Positions 57,872 through 64,000 of a stretch of DNA of 64,000 bases are shown here, piece by piece (the stretch's first letter is position 1; each line of letters opens with the position of its first letter). The position numbers and the translations under genes were made by a program. The notes under the pieces were generated by a model. That model searched no databases, was not told the DNA's origin, and saw only the letters and a list, made by a program, of their open reading frames with translations. Source of the DNA: Micromonospora sp. WMMD1082 (GTDB lineage Bacteria; Actinomycetota; Actinomycetes; Mycobacteriales; Micromonosporaceae); the NCBI RefSeq assembly GCF_029626175.1, contig NZ_JARUBM010000002.1:1550001-1614000 (forward strand), given 5' to 3'.

Positions 57872-58044
57872 GAGGAGTTGTACGTCCGGCACGGACAGTT
57901 GTCAATGTCGATCGATCCGGCCCGTCGCCCGGCCGACACGCCGGGTCGCGCCCGGCCGGCGTTTCCGGCGCCCACCACTGCGGGTAATTGCCGGCCAACA
58001 CCGGCGCGGACCGACCGCACCGGCGGGAGCGGACGGTGGTGGCG

Positions 58045-59193
58045 ATGGTCAGGCAGATGGTGACGGCGCCCGAACCTCCGGTCGAGGGAACCGACCTGCT
58101 CACCGTGGGTGTCGAGGAGGAGTTCCTGCTCGTCGATCCGCACACCGGGGCCGCGGTGCCGGCCGTCGACGCGGTGATCGAGCAGGTGCCCGCCGAGCTG
58201 CGGGGCCAGGTGGAGCGGGAGTTCCAGACCAGCCAGATCGAGATCGGCAGCCCGCCCGGGTTGGAACTCTCCTCGATCCGGCACTCCCTCGGCCTGCTGC
58301 GCACCGCGCTCGCCGAGGCCGCCGAGCGGGCCGGCGTACGGCTGCTCGCGATCGGCACCGGCCCGGTCGACGGACCGGTGCCCCCGGTGGTCGACAAGCC
58401 CCGCTTCGACCGGATGGTCGAGCGGTTCCGGCTGCTGGTGCCCGGACCGGGCAACAACGGCATGCACGTGCACGTCGGGGTGCCGAACGAGGACATCGGC
58501 GTGCAGGTGCTCAACCACGTCCGGCCCTGGCTGCCGATCCTGCACGCGATCACCGCCAACTCGCCGTTCGCCCGGGGCCAGGACACCGGCTACGCCAGCT
58601 GGCGCTCGATCGAGTGGGAACACTGGCCGTCGGTGGCGCCGACGCCGTTCCTGACCTCCCACCACCACTATCGGAAGCTGATTCGCCAGCTGATCGCCAG
58701 CGGAGTGATGCTCGACGAGGGGATGCTCTACTGGTACGCCCGACTGTCGGCCAAGTACCCGACGGTGGAGCTGCGCATCGGTGACGTCTGCCCGACCGTG
58801 GACGACGCCGTCCTGGTGGCCGCCCTGGTCCGCGGGCTGGTGGCGACCGCCCTGGACGACGTCGCCGCCGGCCGGCCGCCGCTGCCCGTCGACCACCACC
58901 TGCTGGTCGGCGCGCACTGGCGGGCCGCCCACGACGGGTTGGAGGGCGCGGCGGTCGACCTGACCAGCGGCGAGCTGCGGCCGGCCTGGGACCTGCTGGA
59001 CCAGCTCGTCGGGCGGCTCGGGCCGGCCCTGGACGCGCACGGCGACCTCGCCGAGGTGACCGGCCTGCTCGACGGGCTGCGCCGGAGCGGCAGCGGCGCG
59101 GCGCGCCAGCGTTCCGTGTACGCGCGCACCGGTCGGCTGGAGGATGTGGTGATGGACGTGGCCCGACAGACCCGGGGCGGGAACCCGGCATGA
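58045..59193 (+). CDS. GCS2/YbdK-type glutamate-cysteine ligase family protein
   Basis: A 382-residue carboxylate-amine ligase of the YbdK group. TVGVEEEFLLVDPHTGAAVP opens the family's ATP-grasp-unrelated GCS fold; QTSQIEIGSPPG, NNGMHVHVGVPNEDIGVQVL and the late AKYPTVELRIGDVCPTVDDA carry the conserved Glu/His/Arg residues for metal and ATP. In YbdK-like proteins glutamate-cysteine ligase activity is weak and the true role unknown. The ATG at 58045 was used; ATG 58057 or GTG 58060 are close alternatives. The next gene follows 15 bp later. Confidence 0.88.
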   Translation: MVRQMVTAPEPPVEGTDLLTVGVEEEFLLVDPHTGAAVPAVDAVIEQVPAELRGQVEREFQTSQIEIGSPPGLELSSIRHSLGLLRTALAEAAERAGVRLLAIGTGPVDGPVPPVVDKPRFDRMVERFRLLVPGPGNNGMHVHVGVPNEDIGVQVLNHVRPWLPILHAITANSPFARGQDTGYASWRSIEWEHWPSVAPTPFLTSHHHYRKLIRQLIASGVMLDEGMLYWYARLSAKYPTVELRIGDVCPTVDDAVLVAALVRGLVATALDDVAAGRPPLPVDHHLLVGAHWRAAHDGLEGAAVDLTSGELRPAWDLLDQLVGRLGPALDAHGDLAEVTGLLDGLRRSGSGAARQRSVYARTGRLEDVVMDVARQTRGGNPA

Positions 59194-59208
59194 CGAAGGG
59201 GTGGTGCC

Positions 59209-60579
59209 GTGGCGGAACGGTTGATCGTCGTCGGCGGGGACGCCGCCGGAATGGCGGCCGCCTCGCAGGCTCGCCGTCGCCGTAGCCGCGACGACCTGGA
59301 GATCATCGCGTTCGAGCGGGGGCACTTCACCTCGTACTCGGCCTGCGGGATCCCGTACTGGATCAGCGGGCTGGTGACCGACCGGGAGCAGTTGGTGGCC
59401 CGGTCGCCGAAGACGCACCGGGAGGAGTTCGGCATCGAGGTGCGGCTGCGGCACGACGTGGTCGCGATCGACCTGGTCCACCGCGAGGTGGTCGCCCGGG
59501 ACCTGGACGGCGGCGGCGAGGTCCGCGAGCCGTTCGACACCCTGATGTACGCCGCCGGAGCGGTGCCGAAGAAGCCGGACTGGGCCGGCGCCGACGCCGC
59601 CGGGGTGTTCGGGGTGCAGACCCTCGACGACGGCTCGGCGCTGCGCGCGTGGCTGGACGCCGACCCACAGCCCCGCTGCGCGGTCGTGGTCGGTGGTGGC
59701 TACATCGGCGTCGAGATGGCCGAGGCGCTGGTCCGTCGCGGGCTGTCGGTCACCCTGGTCGAGCGCGGTGAGCAGCCGATGTCCACCGTCGATCCGGACA
59801 TGGCCCGGTTGGTCACCGAGGCGATGCGCGCGCTGGGCGTCACCATCCGCACCGGCGTGCGGGTCACCGGCGTGTCCCAGCGCGACGGCCGGGTGTCCGA
59901 GGTGGTCACCGACGACGGGCCGATCCAGGCCGACGTGGTGGTCCTCGGCCTCGGCGTACGCCCCAACACCGGGCTCGCCGAGGCGGCCGGCCTGCCGCTC
60001 GGACCGACCGGCGGCATCCGGGTGGACCGCCGGATGCGGGTCACCGGGGTGCCCGGGGTGTGGGCCGGCGGAGACTGCGTGGAGACCCTGCACCGGGTCA
60101 GCGGGCTGCCCGTGCACGTGCCACTCGGCACCCACGCCAACAAGCAGGGTCGCGTCGCCGGGATCAACATCGGCGGCGGGTACGCCACCTTCGCCGGGGT
60201 GATCGGCACCGCCGTGACCAAGGTCTGCGACCTGGAGGTGGGGCGGACCGGGCTGCGCGAGCGCGAGGCCCAGGCGGCCGGCTTCGAGTTCGTCTCGGTG
60301 ATCGCCGAGTCGACCAACCGCGCCGGCTACTACCCCGGCGCCCGGCCGATGACGGTCAAGCTGATCGCCGAGCGCCCCAGCGGGCGGCTGCTCGGCGCCC
60401 AGATCGTCGGCTGGTCCGAGGCGGCGAAGCGGATCGACACGCTGGCCGTGGCGCTGTGGAACAAGATGACGGTGGACGACATGACCGCGCTCGACCTCGC
60501 CTACGCCCCGCCGTATGCCCCGGTCTGGGATCCGGTGCTGGTCGCGGCCCGCAAGGCCGTCGACGCCCTGGCCCGCTGA
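59209..60579 (+). CDS. FAD-dependent CoA-disulfide-reductase-like oxidoreductase
   Basis: A 456-residue flavoprotein. AERLIVVGGDAAGMAAASQA binds FAD, and SYSACGIPYWISG has the single redox Cys typical of CoA-disulfide reductases and NADH oxidases. CAVVVGGGYIGVEMAEALVR binds NAD(P)H, and TGVPGVWAGGDCVETLHRVS is the second FAD strand. The C-terminal dimer domain ends with LLGAQIVGWSEAAKRIDTLA. It reduces a disulfide (perhaps a CoA or other low-molecular thiol) or oxygen. The start GTG at 59209 leaves 15 bp after the GCS2 gene; a shared thiol-related role is a reasonable guess. Confidence 0.9.
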   Translation: MAERLIVVGGDAAGMAAASQARRRRSRDDLEIIAFERGHFTSYSACGIPYWISGLVTDREQLVARSPKTHREEFGIEVRLRHDVVAIDLVHREVVARDLDGGGEVREPFDTLMYAAGAVPKKPDWAGADAAGVFGVQTLDDGSALRAWLDADPQPRCAVVVGGGYIGVEMAEALVRRGLSVTLVERGEQPMSTVDPDMARLVTEAMRALGVTIRTGVRVTGVSQRDGRVSEVVTDDGPIQADVVVLGLGVRPNTGLAEAAGLPLGPTGGIRVDRRMRVTGVPGVWAGGDCVETLHRVSGLPVHVPLGTHANKQGRVAGINIGGGYATFAGVIGTAVTKVCDLEVGRTGLREREAQAAGFEFVSVIAESTNRAGYYPGARPMTVKLIAERPSGRLLGAQIVGWSEAAKRIDTLAVALWNKMTVDDMTALDLAYAPPYAPVWDPVLVAARKAVDALAR

Positions 60580-60667
60580 CACTTCCGGGCCGGTTTCTGT
60601 CGGGGGCGGGGGTTAGCGTGTGCACGCCGCCCGGTCAGGGCCGGCCACCCACCCCTCGGAGGAACCC

Positions 60668-62092
60668 ATGTCGCCGGAGACGACCTACCTCGAACTGTCC
60701 GAAGTGGACGGTGCAGCGCACAAGTTCTACGAGGTGGTGGTCGACGACACCACGATGACCGTGCGCTACGGCCGGATCGGCGACCGGGGCCAGGTGAAGA
60801 CCTCCGGCTTCACCGACAACACGCGGGCGCGGGCCGCCGCCGCGAGGAAGATCGGCGAGAAGATCCGCAAGGGGTACGCTCCGGCGGTGCCCGGCGCCCG
60901 CCCGAAGCGCGCGGTCTCCCGGCGGCAGATCGTCAGCACCCGCTCGACCGCCCGCACCGCCCCGGTGCTCTGGCGGTACGACTCCGGCGCTCCCGCGTTC
61001 GGCATCTTCGTCGACGGCCGCACCTGCACGGTGGGCAACGAGCACGGCGTGATCACCACGCTCGACCACGACGCCCGGGTGCTGGATCAGGTCCGCCTGC
61101 CCGACGGGGTGAAGTGCATCGTGGCCGACGACGCCTGGGTCTACGCCGGCTGCGACGACGGCAACGTCTACGACCTCTCCGGCAAGATCCCCCGGGTGGC
61201 GTACGCGATCGCCCCCGACATCGACATCTACTGGCTGGACATCCACGACGGCGTGCTGGGCGTCTCCGACGCCGACGGCGGGATCGCCGCCATCGACCAC
61301 GAGGACGAGTTCCTCTGGCGCCGGGCCGGGCGCGGCCGGTCGGCCTGGATGGTGCGCTGCGACACCGACGCGGTCTACCACGGCGACTCGACCGGGGTGA
61401 GCGGCTACGACTGGCGCACCGGGCGGGAGCTGTGGCACACGCGGACCGGTTCGGTGCTCTTCGGTTGGCAGGAACGCGACGCCGTGTTCGCCGGCACCGC
61501 GACCCGCGAGGTGGTGCGCCTCGGCAAGGACGGCCGCACCGCCTCCCGGACGTACCGCGCCGACGCGCCGGTCTTCTCCTGCGCCACCGCCTCCGACGGC
61601 CGGTACGTCTTCGCCGGTGACAGCCAGTCCTCGATCTACTGCTTCGCCGCCGACGGCACCCGGCTGTGGAAGCTCGGCACCGGCTGCGGCTCGGCGTACT
61701 CCATGCAGTATCACGACCAGCGCCTCTACGTGGTGACCACCAGCGGCCACCTGGCCTGCATCGACGCCAGCGAGCCGGCGATCCGGGCGGCCGAGGCGGG
61801 CAGCGTGCCCGAGGTGGTCGACGTCAAGGCCCCGGCCCGGCTGCCGGAGCCCGCGGCCGTCACCCAGGTCGAGGTGGTGAGCGACGCGGGCGGCGGCGTG
61901 GTCGTGGAGTGCGTCGAGCACGGCGGCCGGCTGCGGGTGCACGTGCTCTCCACCGGCTACCACCGGGACTGGTCCGTGCAGTTCCCCAAGGGCATCCGCG
62001 AGCCCGGGGCACGCTACCTGGTCACCGAGATCCGCGAGTCCGGCCGAGGCGGCTTCTACCGCGCGTACGGCGACATCCGCCGGCTGCGCTGA
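60668..62092 (+). CDS. WGR domain plus beta-propeller protein
   Basis: A 474-residue protein. Residues about 5-75 form a WGR domain (AHKFYEVVVDDTTMTVRYGR, IGDRGQVKTSGFTD and the closing KIGEKIRKGY), found in PARPs and bacterial DNA-break proteins. From about 100 come PQQ/WD-like repeats: FGIFVDGRTCTVGNEHGVIT, YAGCDDGNVYDLSG, SGYDWRTGRELWHTRTGSVL, FAGDSQSSIYCFAADGTRLW and YVVTTSGHLACIDASE. WGR-propeller fusions occur in actinobacteria with unknown function; nucleic-acid sensing is inference. GGAGG precedes ATG 60668 by about six bases. Confidence 0.82.
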   Translation: MSPETTYLELSEVDGAAHKFYEVVVDDTTMTVRYGRIGDRGQVKTSGFTDNTRARAAAARKIGEKIRKGYAPAVPGARPKRAVSRRQIVSTRSTARTAPVLWRYDSGAPAFGIFVDGRTCTVGNEHGVITTLDHDARVLDQVRLPDGVKCIVADDAWVYAGCDDGNVYDLSGKIPRVAYAIAPDIDIYWLDIHDGVLGVSDADGGIAAIDHEDEFLWRRAGRGRSAWMVRCDTDAVYHGDSTGVSGYDWRTGRELWHTRTGSVLFGWQERDAVFAGTATREVVRLGKDGRTASRTYRADAPVFSCATASDGRYVFAGDSQSSIYCFAADGTRLWKLGTGCGSAYSMQYHDQRLYVVTTSGHLACIDASEPAIRAAEAGSVPEVVDVKAPARLPEPAAVTQVEVVSDAGGGVVVECVEHGGRLRVHVLSTGYHRDWSVQFPKGIREPGARYLVTEIRESGRGGFYRAYGDIRRLR

Positions 62093-62188
62093 TCCCCGTG
62101 CCGTCCGATCGGGGTCGACCGCCAGCAGGCCGGTGGCGGCGCCGGATCTCCGTTGTGGCGGCGGGTCGGGCTCGGCCACCATGAGCCG

Positions 62189-63094
62189 GTGACCGGCGAG
62201 CTGCGGATCCCCGAGGAACTGACCTGGCTGCGTGGCATGGCGGGCGGCCCGCAGTGGTTGGCCGAGCTACCGGATCGCGTGGCGACGTGCGCCCAACGCT
62301 GGTCGCTGTGCGTCGGGCCACCCTTCGGGTACGGCATGACCTCACTGGTGGTGCCGGCCGACCTGCTGGACGGCACCCGGGCGGTGCTCAAGGTGCAGTT
62401 CCCCGACCCGGAGAGCGAGCACGAGGCGACCGCCCTGCGGTGCTGGGACGGCGACGGCGCCGTCCGGCTGCTCGCCCACGACCCCGACCTCCGGGCGCTG
62501 CTGGTGGAACGCTGCGACCCCGGTACGCCGCTGCGCACGCTACCCCTGGACGACGCGCTCGACGTGGTGGTGGCACTGCTCCCCCGCCTCTGGACACCTC
62601 CCGGCCCGGCCGCTGGCGGGGTGGAGCGGGCGATCGGGTGGCCGTTCACGTCGTTGGCCGAGGAGGTGGCGGGCTGGACGGTCCGGCTGCCGGTCGCGTG
62701 GGAGCGGGCCGGCCGTCCGTTCGAGCGGCGACTGGTCGACGCGGCACTCGACCTGCTCACCGGGCTGGCCGGCAGCCAGGGCGAGCAGGTGCTGGTCAAC
62801 CAGGACCTGCACGCCGCCAACGTGCTGCGCGCCGAACGCGAGCCGTGGCTGGTGATCGACCCTAAGCCGCTGGTCGGCGAGCGGGAGTTCTCGGTGGTGC
62901 CGATGGTGCGCGGCACCGAGCTGGGCCACTCTCCGGCGGCGGTCCGCCGCCGGCTGGATCGCCTCAGCGGCGAGCTGGGACTGGACCGCGACCGGGTACG
63001 CGGCTGGACGATCGGTCAGACGATGGCCTGGAGCATCGCCCCTGACCACGTCTACACCAGCCACCTCGACGTAGTCCGCTGGCTGCTCGATTGA
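62189..63094 (+). CDS. APH(6)/streptomycin-6-kinase-like phosphotransferase
   Basis: A 301-residue kinase-fold protein. YGMTSLVVPADLLDGTRAVL and KVQFPDPESEHEATALRCWD hold the ATP-site Lys and Glu, and VNQDLHAANVLRAER is the catalytic loop (DxxxxN). WLVIDPKPLVGEREF holds the Mg-binding Asp (DPK in place of DFG). This is the APH_6_hur-type pattern. Actual aminoglycoside resistance is unproven; many chromosomal members are housekeeping or silent. GTG at 62189 is used; an earlier ATG at 62153 is possible. Confidence 0.85.
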   Translation: MTGELRIPEELTWLRGMAGGPQWLAELPDRVATCAQRWSLCVGPPFGYGMTSLVVPADLLDGTRAVLKVQFPDPESEHEATALRCWDGDGAVRLLAHDPDLRALLVERCDPGTPLRTLPLDDALDVVVALLPRLWTPPGPAAGGVERAIGWPFTSLAEEVAGWTVRLPVAWERAGRPFERRLVDAALDLLTGLAGSQGEQVLVNQDLHAANVLRAEREPWLVIDPKPLVGEREFSVVPMVRGTELGHSPAAVRRRLDRLSGELGLDRDRVRGWTIGQTMAWSIAPDHVYTSHLDVVRWLLD

Positions 63095-63131
63095 GGTGTT
63101 AGCCGAAGTCCCCTGCTATCCAGGCCCCTGC

Positions 63132-63986
63132 TTACACCTGGCAGGTGGGGCACCAGTAGAGGTTGCGGGCGGTGATGGTGCCTCGGGCGATCGGGGTGGC
63201 GCAGACGTGGCACGGCTGGCCGGGGCGGCGGTAGACGTACACCTCGCCCCCATGCCGGTCGACGCGGGCCGGACGGCCCATCGCCGCCGGCAGGTGCGCG
63301 GCGCGGACGGTGTCGATCCGGCCGGTGGCCACGGCGAGCGTCATCAGCTCGACCAGGTCGGCCCAGAGCACCTCCCAGCCGGCCCGGGTCAGCGCCCGGC
63401 CGGGCAGGATCGGCGACAGCCCGGCGCGGAACAGGGCTTCGGTCACGAAGATCAAACCCGTGCCGGCCACCACCGACTGGTCGAGCAGCAACGCCGCCAG
63501 CGCCGTCGAGCTGCGGGAGATCCGGGCGTACGCCCGCTCCGGGTCGGCGTCGGCGCGCAGCGGGTCGGGGCCGAGGCGGGCGCGCAACGCCGCCACCTCG
63601 GGCGGGGTGAGCAGTTCGCAGGCGGTCGGCCCGCGCAGGTCGAGCCAGCGCCGGTCGTCCGACGGCTCGGTGGGTCTGCCGCCATGCTCCGACGTGGGAC
63701 CGTCGCTGGTCAGCCGCAGCCGGATCTGCCCCACCGGCTCCGGGGGCTCGCCGTGGCCGTCGGCGAACTTCCCGTACAGGCCGAGGTGGACATGCAGGAT
63801 CAGCTCACCCGAGTAATGGTGCAGCAGGTGCTTGCCGTACGCCTCGGTGGTTTCCAGCACGGTGCCGGAGAGGCGGGCGGCGCCTTCGGTGAAGCGGCCC
63901 TGCGGGCTGGCGGCGAGCACCTTGCCCCCGGCGAACAGCTCCGCGTGCCGGGCCGCCAGGCGGTGGATGGTGTGTCCCTCTGGCAC
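63132..63986 (-). CDS. Nei/Fpg-family DNA glycosylase
   Basis: A 284-residue base-excision enzyme. With the GTG at 63986 as start the mature protein begins PEGHTIHRLAARHAELF, so Pro at position 2 is the catalytic nucleophile and Glu3 follows, as required. YGKHLLHHYSGELILHVHLG is the conserved beta-clamp, LLLDQSVVAGTGLIFVTEAL the helix-two-turn-helix, and CHVCATPIARGTITARNLYW with CPTC is the zinc finger. A longer start at 63995 would bury Pro2 and is rejected. It should remove oxidised pyrimidines or other damaged bases and cut the strand. Confidence 0.92.
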   Translation of the reverse strand: MPEGHTIHRLAARHAELFAGGKVLAASPQGRFTEGAARLSGTVLETTEAYGKHLLHHYSGELILHVHLGLYGKFADGHGEPPEPVGQIRLRLTSDGPTSEHGGRPTEPSDDRRWLDLRGPTACELLTPPEVAALRARLGPDPLRADADPERAYARISRSSTALAALLLDQSVVAGTGLIFVTEALFRAGLSPILPGRALTRAGWEVLWADLVELMTLAVATGRIDTVRAAHLPAAMGRPARVDRHGGEVYVYRRPGQPCHVCATPIARGTITARNLYWCPTCQV

Positions 63987-64000
63987 GGGCACCAAGGGTA

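Noticed and set aside
57034..60582. Very long minus-strand open frame (about 1180 codons)
   Set aside because: It is antisense to the GCS2 and FAD-reductase genes and overlaps the GH16 gene in another frame. It has His/Arg/Gly-rich composition and no domain; long shadow frames are expected at this GC content.

Overview
This 64 kb window is very GC-rich actinobacterial chromosome, most likely from Micromonosporaceae (Micromonospora-like). That assignment is inference. It rests on strong G/C bias in third codon positions, DUF397 and XRE-DUF5753 regulators, an FxLD-type lanthipeptide locus, and secreted CBM2/CBM6 glycan hydrolases. No rRNA, complete tRNA or CRISPR array was seen.

Left flank, 1-11.4 kb. 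A glycoconjugate or surface-polysaccharide type cluster comes first: a glycosyltransferase truncated by the window edge, a PhyH-family protein, a bi-domain dehydrogenase, a dehydrogenase half-domain and a GT4 glycosyltransferase. The last four form one tightly coupled operon. Next is a complete type III restriction-modification pair (mod then res, minus strand), with a small EVE/PUA-like protein diverging from it.

Probable genomic island, 11.385-34.394 kb. A 26-bp direct repeat flanks about 23 kb whose right end carries two overlapping serine-recombinase genes. Joining the two inner edges in silico recreates a larger imperfect palindrome (23-nt arms, 21 paired), as expected for a serine-integrase attP. 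Cargo, in order: an IS701-family element with a CTAG target duplication; a lone D12 adenine methyltransferase; a small DUF397 locus; a protein made of two RyR-like repeats; an XRE/TPR regulator; a regulator plus DGQHR/HEPN-like protein pair; an FxLD class I lanthipeptide locus (precursor, LanB, LanC, SpaB_C-PCMT methyltransferase); accessory genes; a gene-poor kilobase; and the recombinases. The LanB gene carries one in-frame TAA stop, so the lanthipeptide system may be freshly inactivated. The first recombinase has Ala where the catalytic Ser should be.

Right flank, 34.4-64 kb. A scar of a beta-lactamase-like and an IS5-type fragment lies next to the island. Ordinary chromosomal genes follow: VOC protein, arginase-like protein, two secreted carbohydrate-related proteins, an ABC exporter, DoxX, a LigD-type polymerase domain, a TetR/MmpL pair with a tandem operator, erythromycin esterase-like protein, DUF2795, Gfo/Idh/MocA dehydrogenase, small membrane proteins, an SDR, a GH13 enzyme, DUF1349, DedA, a GH18 chitinase, a GH16 glucanase with a LacI-type palindrome, a GCS2 ligase, an FAD-disulfide reductase, a WGR-propeller protein, an APH(6)-like kinase and a Nei/Fpg glycosylase.

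The parts most worth following up are the recombinase-bounded island, the DGQHR-HEPN gene coupled to its regulator, and the FxLD lanthipeptide operon with its nonsense mutation.
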